64,000 nucleotides of DNA from Chromatiaceae bacterium (GCA_019356535.1 CP037918.1:1768315-1832314); one strand, 5' to 3'. Positions 29,018-38,857 are shown, counted from the stretch's first letter. Notes: generated by a model not told the origin, from the sequence alone. Made by a program: numbers and translations.

Positions 29018-30513
29018 GCTGGATTTACCAACCGCCGCAGGTGTGGCATCAGGTCGCTGGCGAGCAGGCCGCGCTCCCCCTCGGGGGCCATGGCACGGTC
29101 GGCCGCCGCGGCATGCAGGCAGACGCCGAGCTCAGCGGCCTCTTCCGGCGTCCACCCCTGCGCAATCAGTCCGCCGATCACCCCGGCCAACACATCACCC
29201 ATGCCGCCGCTGGCCATACCGGGGTTGCCGTCACTGCACACCGCCAACGGACGCTGCCCCGGCCCTTGTACCAGCGTGCCCGCCCCCTTGAGTACCACGG
29301 TACCGCCGTAACGCCGTTGCAAGGCCTCGACGACCGCGAAGCGGTCGGCCTGCACCTCGGCGGTCTCCACCCCCAGCAGTCTGGCCGCCTCGCCCGGATG
29401 CGGTGTGAGCACCCGGTCGTCGCGCGGGGCGACCGGTTTTTCGGCCAGCCGGTTGAGCGCGTCGGCATCGATCACCTGTGGTCCTGGCCAGTCGATGCCG
29501 ACATGATACAGCTCGTCACCCCAGCCGCATCGTCCCAGCCCCGGCCCCAGCACCAGCACGGAGGCCCGCGACAACAGGCTTCGCAGATCCTTGCGACCGC
29601 TGACGGCGTGCGTCATCAGTTCGGGGCGGGCGGCGAGAACGGCTGCGACATGACGCTTGCGCGTGGCCAGACTGACCAGCCCGGCCCCAACCCGTGCCGC
29701 CGCCTCACCTGCCAGGTGGACCGCACCACCGAAGCCATGGTCGCCACCGACCACCAGCACATGCCCGAAATCGCCCTTGTGCGCCGTACGTCGGCGCGGG
29801 CGCAGGCGGGTCGCCTCGCGGGTCCAGTCGATGCGCCGCGCGTTGAGAATCTGGCTGGCATAGATGGCCGCCGGCACCTCGAGAGCGTCGAAGAACACCT
29901 CACCGCAGTACTCAGGAGCCTCGCCGGTGAACAGGCCGCGCTTGAGACCGATGAAACTGATGGTCGCGGCAGCACGTACCGCCACGCCCAGCACCACCCC
30001 ACGATCGGCGTCCAGGCCAGTGGGAATGTCCACCGCCAGCACCGGCGCCGAATGGGCATTGATCGCCTCCACCACCGCGCGCCACACCCCACCCAGCTCG
30101 CGGTCCAGGCCGGTGCCGAGCAGGGCATCGATCAAGAGGTCACAGTCGCGCGGCAGGGCCCCGTCGAACTCCGTCCAGGGCCGCTCGAGCGCCGCCCAGT
30201 GATCGGCATGCAGTCGAGCGTCACCGGCGATGCGCTCGCGCTCTCCGAGCTGGATCACCCGTACCTCCAATCCGGCCTCTGCGGCCAGCCGCGCGATCAC
30301 GAAACCGTCGCCCCCGTTGTTACCGGTACCGCACAATACGCACCAGCGCCGCGCCTCCGGCCAGCGTTCGCGCGCCAGGGCAAAGGCCGCTTCACCGGCG
30401 CGTTGCATCAACTCGGCGCCAGGGATGCCGAAACGCTCGATGGCCTGACGATCGAGCGCGCGCACCTGTTCAGCGGTGTACAGCGCCGCTGGCAGGGTAT
30501 CGGTCTTTGGCAT
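29014..30513 (-). CDS. nnr: Bifunctional NAD(P)H-hydrate epimerase / ADP-dependent dehydratase
   Basis: Repairs hydrated NADH and NADPH. The N-terminal epimerase domain (YjeF_N, about 1-215) has GTGNNGGDGFVIARLA and the DALLGTGLDRE and VDIPTGLDAD segments. The C-terminal dehydratase (carbohydrate-kinase fold, about 230-499) has HKGDFGHVLVVGGD, TPHPGEAARLLG and the ASGGMGDVLAG motif. At 499 residues it is close to the 515 of E. coli Nnr. The start is uncertain: ATG at 30513 is given, ATG at 30528 is possible, and neither has a good ribosome binding site. It is divergent from queG with only 33 bases between starts, so the two promoters must overlap the coding starts or lie further inside. Confidence 0.95.
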   Translation of the reverse strand: MPKTDTLPAALYTAEQVRALDRQAIERFGIPGAELMQRAGEAAFALARERWPEARRWCVLCGTGNNGGDGFVIARLAAEAGLEVRVIQLGERERIAGDARLHADHWAALERPWTEFDGALPRDCDLLIDALLGTGLDRELGGVWRAVVEAINAHSAPVLAVDIPTGLDADRGVVLGVAVRAAATISFIGLKRGLFTGEAPEYCGEVFFDALEVPAAIYASQILNARRIDWTREATRLRPRRRTAHKGDFGHVLVVGGDHGFGGAVHLAGEAAARVGAGLVSLATRKRHVAAVLAARPELMTHAVSGRKDLRSLLSRASVLVLGPGLGRCGWGDELYHVGIDWPGPQVIDADALNRLAEKPVAPRDDRVLTPHPGEAARLLGVETAEVQADRFAVVEALQRRYGGTVVLKGAGTLVQGPGQRPLAVCSDGNPGMASGGMGDVLAGVIGGLIAQGWTPEEAAELGVCLHAAAADRAMAPEGERGLLASDLMPHLRRLVNPA

Positions 30514-30546
30514 CACACGGTGTTTCATTTGGGTAAAGTGTGCTCC

Positions 30547-31611
30547 ATGAGCAAAGATGGTGACATCGACTACGCGCAACTGGCCCGGCACATCAAGCAA
30601 TGGGGCCGCGAGCTGGGCTTCGGAGCGGTTGGCATCTGCGATACCGACCTCACCGAGGCCGAGCGCCATCTGCACGCCTGGCTGGCCAAAGGCTACCACG
30701 GCACGATGGACTACATGCACCGTCACGGCAGCAAACGCACCCGCCCAGCCGAGCTGGTGCCCGGCACCCTGCGCATCATCAGTGTGCGCCTGGACTACCG
30801 CCCACCCGAGCCCGACCCCAGCAGCGTGCTGCGCGACCCGGCCACCGCCTTCATTTCACGCTATGCCCTGGGACGTGACTATCACAAGGTACTGCGTGCC
30901 CGTCTCAAGAAACTGGCACAGCGCATCGCCGCCGAGGTTGGCGATTTCGGTTACCGGGTATTCACCGACAGCGCGCCGGTGATGGAGAAGGCCATCGCGC
31001 AGAAGGCCGGTCTGGGGTGGATGGGAAAGCACTCCAATATCCTCGCGCGCGATGCCGGCAGCTGGTTCTTCCTGGGCGAGCTCTACACCGACCTGCCACT
31101 GCCGGTGGACAGCCCAGTGAGCGACCACTGCGGCGAGTGCACCGCCTGCATCGACGTCTGCCCCACCCGCGCCATCGTTGCGCCCTACCAGGTGGACGCA
31201 CGGCGCTGCATCTCCTATCTCACCATCGAACTGCACGGCGCCATCCCCGAAGCACTGCGCCCGCTGATGGGCAACCGTATCTACGGCTGCGACGACTGCC
31301 AACTCTGCTGCCCGTGGAACCGCTTTGCCAACGATACCGCCGAGGCCGACTTCCTGCCGCGCCACGGCCTGGACAGCGCCACCCTCATCGAACTGTTCGC
31401 CTGGGACGAAGCGACTTTTTTGAAACGCACCGAAGGCTCGGCCATCCGCCGCATCGGCCACGAACGCTGGTTGCGCAACATTGCGGTGGCGCTGGGCAAC
31501 AGCGGCGACCCCCAGGCGATCCCGGCGTTGCGCGCACGCCTGTCGCACCCCTCGGCGCTGGTGCGCGAGCATGTACGCTGGGCATTGGCGCGGCTGGCGC
31601 CGTCTCCTTGA
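30547..31611 (+). CDS. queG: Epoxyqueuosine reductase QueG
   Basis: Cobalamin-dependent iron-sulfur enzyme for the last step of queuosine synthesis in tRNA. The 354-residue protein has the N-terminal cobalamin-binding reductase region (MDYMHRHGSKRTRPAELVPG, SAPVMEKAIAQKAGLGWMGKHS), two [4Fe-4S] motifs (CGECTACIDVCPTRAI and CDDCQLCCPWNRF) and C-terminal HEAT-like repeats (RLSHPSALVREHVRWAL). ATG at 30547 is the natural start; a long upstream extension of the frame is antisense to nnr and the amidase gene. It converges with orn, seven bases apart. Confidence 0.97.
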   Translation: MSKDGDIDYAQLARHIKQWGRELGFGAVGICDTDLTEAERHLHAWLAKGYHGTMDYMHRHGSKRTRPAELVPGTLRIISVRLDYRPPEPDPSSVLRDPATAFISRYALGRDYHKVLRARLKKLAQRIAAEVGDFGYRVFTDSAPVMEKAIAQKAGLGWMGKHSNILARDAGSWFFLGELYTDLPLPVDSPVSDHCGECTACIDVCPTRAIVAPYQVDARRCISYLTIELHGAIPEALRPLMGNRIYGCDDCQLCCPWNRFANDTAEADFLPRHGLDSATLIELFAWDEATFLKRTEGSAIRRIGHERWLRNIAVALGNSGDPQAIPALRARLSHPSALVREHVRWALARLAPSP

Positions 31612-31618
31612 GCGGAGA

Positions 31619-32164
31619 TCAGATCTTGAGGAAGTGTTCGCGGTAGTGCCGGAGTTCGGCGATGGAGTCCTTGATGTCCTCCAGCGCCAGATGCGAGGAA
31701 TCCTTCTTGAAGCCCTCGTATACCGCCGGCGCCCAACGCCGAGCCAGTTCCTTGAGGGTGGAGACATCCAGGTTGCGGTAGTGGAAGTAGTCTTCCAGTT
31801 CCGGCATCAGGCGCGCCATGAAACGCCGGTCTTGGCAGATGGAATTGCCGCACATGGGCGACTTGCCCTTGGGCACCCACTGGCGCAGAAAGGCCAGGGT
31901 TTCGCGTTCGGCATCGGCCACCGAGTAGCGACTCTCGCGCACCCGCCGGGTGAGCCCCGACTGGCCGTGCTGGCGGGTGTTCCACTCGTCCATGGCGTCC
32001 ATCACCGCACTCGGCTGGTAGATGGCGATCACCGGCCCCTCGGCTAGAATGTTCAGCTCGGCGTCGGTGACCACGGTGGCAATCTCGATGATGTGGTCAC
32101 GGTCGGTATCCAGCCCGGTCATCTCCAGGTCGATCCAGATCAGGTTGTTCTCGTCGGCGGGCAT
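31619..32164 (-). CDS. orn: Oligoribonuclease
   Basis: 3'-5' exoribonuclease of the DEDDh group that degrades 2-5 nt RNA, including pGpG from c-di-GMP breakdown. The 181-residue protein has Exo[12 protein letters not shown], Exo[17 protein letters not shown] and Exo[19 protein letters not shown] with the expected acidic residues and the HLALED His. GAGGAG precedes the ATG. It lies just downstream of a gene for a c-di-GMP phosphodiesterase, whose pGpG product it would hydrolyse; this functional link is inference. Confidence 0.98.
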   Translation of the reverse strand: MPADENNLIWIDLEMTGLDTDRDHIIEIATVVTDAELNILAEGPVIAIYQPSAVMDAMDEWNTRQHGQSGLTRRVRESRYSVADAERETLAFLRQWVPKGKSPMCGNSICQDRRFMARLMPELEDYFHYRNLDVSTLKELARRWAPAVYEGFKKDSSHLALEDIKDSIAELRHYREHFLKI

Positions 32165-32218
32165 ACCGGCTCCTCGGTGGAAAAACAGACGCGGGGATTC
32201 TACAACGGCCGCGGGAGT

Positions 32219-34261
32219 TCAGAGCACGAACGCCTGTGTGCGCTGCACTTCAGTACGGGTCTGCAGATAATTCACCTTGCCACGCCAGACCGCCACGGTG
32301 TCGGGCACACCGAGCAGGAATCCCTGGCCGAGATCCATCTTCAGCTCAGTGAGCTTGTCGAGCTGGGCAGCGCTCTCGATCACCTCGACCACGGTTTCCA
32401 GTCCCAGCTCGTGGGCCATCTGGCGGGTGATGTGCATGATGCGCTCGACCGCTGACCGCGTGTTGACATTGCGCGTGAGCGAACCATCCAGCTTGAGGTA
32501 GCGAATGCTACCCTCCAGCGCCAGCTCGATCACCAGTTGCAGGGTGGAGTAACCGGTACCGAAGTCATCCACGGCAAAGTGCAGGCCATGCTCTCGATGC
32601 AGCTCGGTGATCAACTCGCGGCGCTCCAGCAGGGTCTGCTCGGTCAGTTCGATGACAACCTCGAAGCCGCGCAACGGCCCCTTCACTGCCTCGACCAACG
32701 CGTCCAGATAGACCCTGCTCTCAAGCGAGCAGGCACAGACATTGATGAACAAACGCCGGGTGATGTCGCGCAGAGGCCCGGCCTGCGCCACGATGTGCGA
32801 CAGGATCAGGCGATCGAAATCAATCGCCATGCCAGCGGCGATGATGTCGTCGATGAACATGCCCACGCTGATATGCCCCTCACCCTCGCGGAAGCGACCC
32901 AGCACCTCGAAGGCATGCAGGCCACGCGTGTCATCCAGAGTCACCAGCGGCTGTATGAAGATGTCGGTGTGCTCCGGCACCAGGCGCGTGCGCAGATCGA
33001 TGGAGCGGCGGTAGCGCGCTCCCAGCCAGGCGAGCAGGCGACGTGCATCCTCGCTGTCCACTGCGATCTCGCGGCGGCCCTGTGCCGCCTGCTCTGTGAG
33101 GTATTCCACGACCAGGTGGAGATCCTCGGTGGTCAGTTCGTTCAGTTCGGTCAGCTCGATGCCGTGATAGGCCACCTCGATGGCAAATGGCAGATCATCG
33201 CCAGCCCCGCGCAGGCACTGCTCTACCCGCGCGCACAGGGCATCGAGCTCAGCGGCATCAACGTCGTACCCCACGATGTAGAAGTCACCCGCGATACCGC
33301 GCGTGAACAGCATCCAGGACTGGCTGTCCTCGAACTCTTCGCGCAACACGGCCTCGACGTGGGCCAGTGCCCGCCCCCCGGCCTCGGCGCCATACAGCTT
33401 GTTGATGCGCGATAGATGACTGAGATTGAGCACGCACAGGAACTTGCGCCCCGGCAGGTAGAGCGCAGCCTGCAGAAACCCAAAGAACCGTCCGATCCGG
33501 TTGGTCTCGCTCTCGAAGTAGAGGATGCTGAGCAGGTTCAGCAATTCGGAGACCTTGGCCAGCAGGTCCTGGTAGGCGACATAGCCCTGTTCGTAACGTC
33601 CGCCGCTGAGCATGGCGTGCAGGATGCTGGCCTGCTGCAAGATCACCCGGTGCTGCTCGTTGATCTGGTCACACAGCTTCAGATCCAGGCAGATCATCAT
33701 GCTCTCGGGATAACGCAGCGCTTGGGTGAAGCGGCTCTCGGCCAGCGATTCCAGCGGAAATCCCGACAGGTCACCCGCCACGGCCTCGCGCAACTGCTGC
33801 AACCAGTCGAGGTAGATACGGATCAGTGGTTTTTCGCGCACCAGCGACTGTGGCAGTCGCTGGGGCCGACGGGCCTCAAGTACCAGGTATTGGTGCGCAG
33901 TGCCCCGCTTGGCCTGCTCGAACAGACGATCGATCTCCAGGTAGTGTTCGACCGGCTGTTGCATGTTGGAGGCCACCAGCCGGATCAGCTCGCTCTTGAT
34001 CCGGTTGAACGCCCCCATCAGCAGGACGAACGGGATGTCCTCGTCGAAATAGTCGCGTGCCAGACGCTTGACGATCGCCTGCCCTTGTTCCGGCCGTTCG
34101 AGAAAGGTCTCGAGAAAGCGGCGAAAGCCATCGAGCAGCAATTGCTCGCGCCGCTCATCGAGCAGGGTATCCAGTGCACCGTATTCGACATGAAACTGGT
34201 GTAGTTGCTGGAGAAGTGTTTCGACTTGGTCTGGAGTGAGGTGCAAATATTCTTCCGGCAT
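32219..34261 (-). CDS. EAL-domain c-di-GMP phosphodiesterase with degenerate GGDEF and an unassigned N-terminal domain
   Basis: A soluble 680-residue protein. Residues 1-260 are mostly helical, with no domain I recognise; the QQLHQFHVEYGALDTLLDERRE start may form a coiled coil, and a globin-like or bacterial sensor bundle is possible. Residues 270-400 form a GGDEF fold whose active site reads AGDFY (324-328) instead of GGDEF, so cyclase activity is unlikely. Residues 425-670 form an EAL domain with EVLGR (452-456), FINVCA, VIELTEQ and DDFGTGY (565-571), so phosphodiesterase activity is likely. No membrane helix is seen. It is divergent from a small cytochrome c gene and lies upstream of orn. 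Confidence 0.9.
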   Translation of the reverse strand: MPEEYLHLTPDQVETLLQQLHQFHVEYGALDTLLDERREQLLLDGFRRFLETFLERPEQGQAIVKRLARDYFDEDIPFVLLMGAFNRIKSELIRLVASNMQQPVEHYLEIDRLFEQAKRGTAHQYLVLEARRPQRLPQSLVREKPLIRIYLDWLQQLREAVAGDLSGFPLESLAESRFTQALRYPESMMICLDLKLCDQINEQHRVILQQASILHAMLSGGRYEQGYVAYQDLLAKVSELLNLLSILYFESETNRIGRFFGFLQAALYLPGRKFLCVLNLSHLSRINKLYGAEAGGRALAHVEAVLREEFEDSQSWMLFTRGIAGDFYIVGYDVDAAELDALCARVEQCLRGAGDDLPFAIEVAYHGIELTELNELTTEDLHLVVEYLTEQAAQGRREIAVDSEDARRLLAWLGARYRRSIDLRTRLVPEHTDIFIQPLVTLDDTRGLHAFEVLGRFREGEGHISVGMFIDDIIAAGMAIDFDRLILSHIVAQAGPLRDITRRLFINVCACSLESRVYLDALVEAVKGPLRGFEVVIELTEQTLLERRELITELHREHGLHFAVDDFGTGYSTLQLVIELALEGSIRYLKLDGSLTRNVNTRSAVERIMHITRQMAHELGLETVVEVIESAAQLDKLTELKMDLGQGFLLGVPDTVAVWRGKVNYLQTRTEVQRTQAFVL

Positions 34262-34425
34262 GGACGATCAGGGCGACCGGGACTGCGGGCCATGTCCCGG
34301 AGTATACCAAGGAATTCGCCACTTGCCGGCACAGTGCTGCGAGTACAATGTGAATGCACATCGTCGCTTGCGGAAAGGCAATCCTCGATCATGAATCGAT
34401 TTCTCGCGCAAAAGGAGCCCATGAA

Positions 34426-34701
34426 ATGAACCCCTTGTCCCTGTCACTTCTCGCCGCCGCCCTGCTCGCCGGTGGCCCGGTGCTGGCCGATTTCGACCCG
34501 GCCCGCTTCATCAAGGAAAAATGCTCTGGCTGTCACGATGAGCGCGTCTATGCCCGTCCCGACCACCGCATGCAGAACCTGCAGCAGCTCGAGGCCCAGG
34601 TAAGGCGCTGCGACGCCAACATCAACACCCGCCTGTTCGACGAGGACATCGCTGCGGTGGTCAAGTACCTAAACGATACCCACTATCACTTCGACAAATG
34701 A
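34426..34701 (+). CDS. Small periplasmic monoheme cytochrome c
   Basis: A 91-residue precursor with a signal peptide (about 1-19, ending VLA-DFD) and one CSGCH heme-attachment site (about residues 32-36). Two Met residues follow; RMQNLQQ is a possible axial ligand position but this is uncertain. An extra Cys (VRRCDANI) is present near residue 61. AAGGAG lies eight bases before the ATG at 34426; another ATG at 34421 gives only two codons. A -10-like TACAAT (34344-34349) lies upstream. It precedes rsgA by 19 bases. Its redox partner is unknown. Confidence 0.88.
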   Translation: MNPLSLSLLAAALLAGGPVLADFDPARFIKEKCSGCHDERVYARPDHRMQNLQQLEAQVRRCDANINTRLFDEDIAAVVKYLNDTHYHFDK

Positions 34702-34720
34702 GATCGCATAACGCCTGACG

Positions 34721-35722
34721 ATGTCGCGTCGCAGGCTCAGCAAACAGCAGCGGGCGCGTATCGCGCGCATTCAGGAACAGCGGCGACGCCAGGCGGATGC
34801 CCGTGCCGAGTCCCTGCTCGGTAACGGAGACGCCAGTCCACCGGTCGCAGGGCGGGTCATCGTGCGCCATGGCCGCAGCCTGCTGGTACGCGGCCCGCAA
34901 GGCGAAACCGTGCACTGCCTGTTCCGCCAGAACCTGGGCGAGATCGTGTGCGGTGACCGCGTACTCTGGCAGCCCGTGGACGGGGGAGGCGTGGTGGTGG
35001 CCCTGCTCGAACGCGACACCGTGCTCTCGCGGCCGGACCATGCCGGGCACGACAAGCCTATCGCCGCGAACATCAGCCAACTGGTGGTGGTGCTGGCCCC
35101 CAGGCCAGAGCCCACCGGCTTCCTGCTCGACCAGTACCTGATTGCCGCCGAGCGCATCGGCGTACGCGGCGCCCTCTGTCTGAACAAGGCCGACCTGCTC
35201 GATGACTCCGAACGCGCCACCTTCCGCCAGCGCTTCGCGCATTACGAGCAACTGGGCTATCCCCTGATCCAGGTCAGCGCCAAGACGACACAGGGTCTGG
35301 ACCCACTGTTCGAACGGCTGCGCGGACACACCAGCATCCTGGTCGGCCAGTCGGGGGTGGGCAAGTCCTCGCTGATCAATGCCCTGCTGCCAAGCCCCGA
35401 ACTACTCGAAGGTGACCTCTCCGAAGCCACCGGGCTCGGCCGTCACACCACTTCGGCGGCCACCCTTTACACGCTGGAGCGTGGCGGCGAGATCATCGAC
35501 TCGCCCGGCGTGCGCAGCTTCCGGCTCGGCCGACTGACACGCCAGGAACTGGAAGACGGCTTTCCCGAACTGCGCGCACTCAGGGGGCAATGCCGTTTCA
35601 ACGACTGCACCCACCAACACGAACCCGGCTGCGCGGTACGCAAGGCGCTGGAGGCAGGCCGCATCCACCCCGACCGCCTGGCCAGTTTTCATCACTTGGC
35701 CGAGCAGACGGCAGACCGGTGA
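34721..35722 (+). CDS. rsgA: Ribosome small subunit-dependent GTPase A
   Basis: Circularly permuted GTPase in 30S maturation. The 333-residue protein has an N-terminal basic tail, an OB-fold (about 40-100), then the G domain in permuted order: NKAD (G4) before GQSGVGKSS (G1) and DSPGV (G3), and a C-terminal zinc-binding domain with C-x4-C-x-H-x5-C (CRFNDCTHQHEPGC). In E. coli rsgA is the neighbour of orn; here it lies 2.5 kb away on the opposite strand. Confidence 0.98.
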   Translation: MSRRRLSKQQRARIARIQEQRRRQADARAESLLGNGDASPPVAGRVIVRHGRSLLVRGPQGETVHCLFRQNLGEIVCGDRVLWQPVDGGGVVVALLERDTVLSRPDHAGHDKPIAANISQLVVVLAPRPEPTGFLLDQYLIAAERIGVRGALCLNKADLLDDSERATFRQRFAHYEQLGYPLIQVSAKTTQGLDPLFERLRGHTSILVGQSGVGKSSLINALLPSPELLEGDLSEATGLGRHTTSAATLYTLERGGEIIDSPGVRSFRLGRLTRQELEDGFPELRALRGQCRFNDCTHQHEPGCAVRKALEAGRIHPDRLASFHHLAEQTADR

Positions 35723-35770
35723 CCGCCCCGCTCCACGTCGCAAAAAAGGCCAGGACGAAACAGGAAAAAC

Positions 35771-36172
35771 TCAGTGTCGGGTCGGCGGGCGCGGATGGAA
35801 CTGCACTACCTGGGGCTCAGGCTCGGGGCGCCGGTAGGGGGATTCGTAATCGAGATCGACGGTGAATCCCAGCTCGCCGCTGGTGATCTTCACCTGCTTG
35901 AGATCGGGGCGGCGCACGCCCAGCCAGGTGGTCAGCGCCATTGCCAGGTTGTCCTTCCCCTGGGCCAGGGCATTGGCCAGGTTGGCTGCGACAAAGCGGG
36001 TGCGTGCATCCAGGTCCGGCTCGGCAAAGGCCTGGCCCTCGAGCACGATGCCGCCGTCCATCTTGCGATCCATCAGGGCGAGATGCTCGAGGTGCTCCTG
36101 GGGTACCGGCCGGTTACGATCGAACTCCAGTTGTGGTTGATTGTCGACCAGTACGCCCAGCACATCGCCCAT
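35771..36172 (-). CDS. Conserved-looking hypothetical protein
   Basis: A 133-residue soluble protein that I do not recognise. It has no signal peptide, membrane helix or Cys. The start MGDVLGVLVDN at 36172 has AAGGG close upstream. The central part (ANLANALAQGKDNLAMALTTWLGVRRPDLKQVKI) looks like two amphipathic helices followed by a strand, and the C-terminal end is Pro/Arg/His-rich and probably disordered. It lies between rsgA (convergent) and a second unknown gene upstream, with codon use like its neighbours. Confidence 0.7.
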   Translation of the reverse strand: MGDVLGVLVDNQPQLEFDRNRPVPQEHLEHLALMDRKMDGGIVLEGQAFAEPDLDARTRFVAANLANALAQGKDNLAMALTTWLGVRRPDLKQVKITSGELGFTVDLDYESPYRRPEPEPQVVQFHPRPPTRH

Positions 36173-36328
36173 CGCCCTTCTCCCCGAATGAAATCTGCAC
36201 GCAGCATAGCGGCCCCGGGTCACAAGGCAACGACGCAGATTCAACGGGATTCATCCCGCCGACCTCCGCCACCAGCCGGCTGGCTTCCAAAGACCGTATC
36301 AGCCAGCGCCTCCTCGGCCGGTCGATAT

Positions 36329-36688
36329 TCAGGCGCCGCTCATGCGGAACTGTGCCCCGGGCAGCAGCGACTCGTCGAACGCCTGCGGCAGGCGCTCGAG
36401 CAGCGCCAACGCCTCGGGCAACGGCAGACTGAGATGCAGCATGCCGCCGTCCTCGGGATAGAGCAGCTCGAGCTGCACAGGCCCGTCCACCTCGGCACAC
36501 CAGGCCTGGAGAATGAGCTCGTTGGCGTCGATCACACCGATGTAATTGTCCGGCGCGGCCAACAGGCGTTCGGCCAGTGGCGCAATCTGCTCGCCGGCAA
36601 GCGACTCGGGCGCGCTGGATGAGACCCCCTCCCCAGTAACATAGTCCCGCCAGAAGACGCGGAAGACCCGCTTGCGTGGCGCACTCAT
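36329..36688 (-). CDS. Conserved-looking hypothetical protein downstream of cysS
   Basis: A 119-residue soluble protein with no recognised family. Predicted strands (FRVFWRDYV, YIGVIDANELILQAWCAEV, VQLELLYPEDGGMLHLSLPL) and a C-terminal helix (EALALLERLPQAF) suggest a small alpha/beta domain. It starts one base after the cysS stop, so it is almost certainly translated from the cysS message. Nothing in the sequence suggests a catalytic site. A link to cysteinyl-tRNA metabolism is not supported beyond position. Confidence 0.72.
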   Translation of the reverse strand: MSAPRKRVFRVFWRDYVTGEGVSSSAPESLAGEQIAPLAERLLAAPDNYIGVIDANELILQAWCAEVDGPVQLELLYPEDGGMLHLSLPLPEALALLERLPQAFDESLLPGAQFRMSGA

Positions 36689-36689
36689 C

Positions 36690-38072
36690 TCAGGCCCTCC
36701 GCCAGGTGGTACCGCCGGGGCCGTCCTCGAGCACGATGCCGGCCTGCTGCAACTGGTCGCGGATACGGTCGGCCTCGGCCCAGTTCTTCTCCGCCTTGGC
36801 CTGGGCGCGCTGCGCGATCAACGTTTCGATCTCGGCATCGTCCAGGCCGTCATCCGCACTGTCACCACGCAGCCAGGTCTCGGGATCTTCCTGCAGGATA
36901 CCCAGCACGTCGCCCATGCGGCGCAGCGCTGCCCCAAGGCCGGCAGCCGCCTGGGAACCCTCCTGGCGCAGCCGATTGATCTCGCGCACCAGCTCGAACA
37001 TCACGGCCAAGGCCTCGGGGGTGTTGAAGTCGTCCTGCATGGCGGCGTGAAACCGCGCCTCAAAGGCCTCAGCGCCGGCGGGCTCGTTCTCCGGCAGGCC
37101 GCGCAAGGCCGTGTAGAAGCGGGTGAGCGCCGCACCCGCCTGGTCGAGCTGGCTATCGTCGTAATTGAGCGGGCTGCGGTAGTGACTGGTGAGGATGAAA
37201 TAGCGTATCGCTTCGGGACGGTAACGTTCGAGCACCTCGCGCACGGTGAAGAAGTTGCCCAGCGATTTGGACATCTTCTCGTCGTTGATACGCACGAAGC
37301 CGTTGTGCATCCAGTACCGCACGAACGGATGACCGGTGGCCCCTTCAGACTGGGCGATCTCGTTCTCGTGGTGCGGAAAGGTCAGGTCGGCACCGCCACC
37401 GTGAATGTCGAAGGTATCGCCCAGCGCCTGGGTGGACATGGCCGAGCACTCGATGTGCCAGCCCGGTCGCCCGCTGCCCCAGGGCGAGTCCCAGGCCGGC
37501 TCGCCAGGCTTGGCCGCCTTCCACAGGGCAAAGTCCAGCGGATCGCGCTTGGCCTCACCCGGTTCGACCCGCGCACCCGCCTCCAGGTCGTCGATCGACT
37601 TGCCCGAGAGCTTGCCGTATTCGGGAAAACTGCGCACGTCGTAATAGACATCACCGTTATCCGCCACGTAGGCATGGCCGCGCTCGATCAGCCGTTCGAT
37701 CATGGCGATGATGCCTGGCAGATGCTCGGTAGCACGCGGCTCCAGGTCGGGCGACAGCACCCCCAGCGCCGCGGCATCCTCGTGCATGGCCGCGATGAAA
37801 CGCTCGGTCAGGTCGGTGAAGGGCTCACCGCGTTCATTGGCACGCGCAATGATCTTGTCGTCGATGTCAGTGATGTTGCGCACATAGGTCACATCGAAGC
37901 CCAGCGCCTTCAGGTAGCGATAGACCACGTCGAATACCACCATCACCCGCGCATGCCCCAGGTGGCACAAGTCGTAGACCGTCATGCCGCACACATACAT
38001 CCGCACCTTGCCCGGCTCGAGCGGTTCGAAGACTTCCTTGCTGCGCGTCAGGTCGTTGTGGATCTTGAGCAT
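36690..38072 (-). CDS. cysS: Cysteinyl-tRNA synthetase
   Basis: Class I aminoacyl-tRNA synthetase that charges tRNA-Cys. The 460-residue protein (461 in E. coli) has the HIGH-type motif as HLGH (37-40), the KMSKS motif in [11 protein letters not shown], and zinc ligands including the N-terminal YVCGMTVYD Cys and the HIECSAMS segment. The ATG at 38072 gives the usual MLKIHNDL start; the upstream frame has no homology. A TAGAAT -10-like box on the minus strand at 38101-38106 lies 29 bases upstream. It is divergent from ppiA. Confidence 0.98.
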   Translation of the reverse strand: MLKIHNDLTRSKEVFEPLEPGKVRMYVCGMTVYDLCHLGHARVMVVFDVVYRYLKALGFDVTYVRNITDIDDKIIARANERGEPFTDLTERFIAAMHEDAAALGVLSPDLEPRATEHLPGIIAMIERLIERGHAYVADNGDVYYDVRSFPEYGKLSGKSIDDLEAGARVEPGEAKRDPLDFALWKAAKPGEPAWDSPWGSGRPGWHIECSAMSTQALGDTFDIHGGGADLTFPHHENEIAQSEGATGHPFVRYWMHNGFVRINDEKMSKSLGNFFTVREVLERYRPEAIRYFILTSHYRSPLNYDDSQLDQAGAALTRFYTALRGLPENEPAGAEAFEARFHAAMQDDFNTPEALAVMFELVREINRLRQEGSQAAAGLGAALRRMGDVLGILQEDPETWLRGDSADDGLDDAEIETLIAQRAQAKAEKNWAEADRIRDQLQQAGIVLEDGPGGTTWRRA

Positions 38073-38234
38073 CACGAGACACCGTTTGATAAAAAGCGTG
38101 ATTCTACCGGAATTCCCCCGCCGCCGGCCGCGCCCCGACCTGCGCCTCCCGATTGAGGAATCCCGCTTTCTCACGCCTCCTGCTGCCGGTACACTCGAAG
38201 TCACAAAATACCAGCCTTAAGGAAAGAGAAGATC

Positions 38235-38795
38235 ATGCTGAAGAGAGTCCTGCTCCCCGCCATACTCCTGCTGTCGTTCCTTGCCCCGGCCCACGCCGCC
38301 GACCCGGTCGACGTGGTGATCGAGACCAGCAAGGGCGACATCACCCTGCGCCTGGACACCGAAAAGGCGCCGAAAACGGTGGCCAATTTCCTGCGTTACG
38401 TGGACGAGGGCTTCTACGACGGCACCATTTTCCACCGGGTGATCCCGGGCTTCATGATCCAGGGTGGCGGGTTGACACCCGACCTGGTCAAGAAACCCAC
38501 CCATTCACCGGTTGAGAACGAGGCGAAGAATGGCCTGAAGAACGTACGTGGCAGCATCGCCATGGCACGCACCCGCGACCCGCACTCGGCCACTTCGCAG
38601 TTCTTCATCAACCACCGCGACAACCCGAACCTCGATTACCCGAGCTTCGACGGCTGGGGCTACGCGGTGTTTGGCAAGGTGGTCGACGGCATGGACGTGG
38701 TGGACGCCATCGCCCGGGTACCGACCACTCGCCGCAACGGCCGTGCCGATGTGCCGGTGGAGCCGGTGATCATCAAAAGGGTCCGTCGCAAGTGA
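38235..38795 (+). CDS. ppiA: Periplasmic peptidyl-prolyl cis-trans isomerase (cyclophilin)
   Basis: Cyclophilin-type isomerase. The 186-residue precursor has a signal peptide (1-22, ending AHA-ADP) and the cyclophilin core with [21 protein letters not shown] and SQFFINH, in the compact bacterial form. The signal peptide makes it the exported PpiA type and not the cytoplasmic PpiB. AAGGAAAGAGAAG precedes the ATG. It is divergent from cysS over about 160 bases. Confidence 0.95.
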   Translation: MLKRVLLPAILLLSFLAPAHAADPVDVVIETSKGDITLRLDTEKAPKTVANFLRYVDEGFYDGTIFHRVIPGFMIQGGGLTPDLVKKPTHSPVENEAKNGLKNVRGSIAMARTRDPHSATSQFFINHRDNPNLDYPSFDGWGYAVFGKVVDGMDVVDAIARVPTTRRNGRADVPVEPVIIKRVRRK

Positions 38796-38857
38796 GTCGC
38801 AGGCGATGACCCTGCATTTCGCAACCGCTTTGGTGCTTGCCGGGTAAGCTGGCTGAC

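Noticed and set aside
26953-30546. A long plus-strand open frame upstream of queG
   Set aside because: Only the last 354 codons match QueG. The rest is antisense to the amidase, tsaE and nnr genes and has no recognisable domains.
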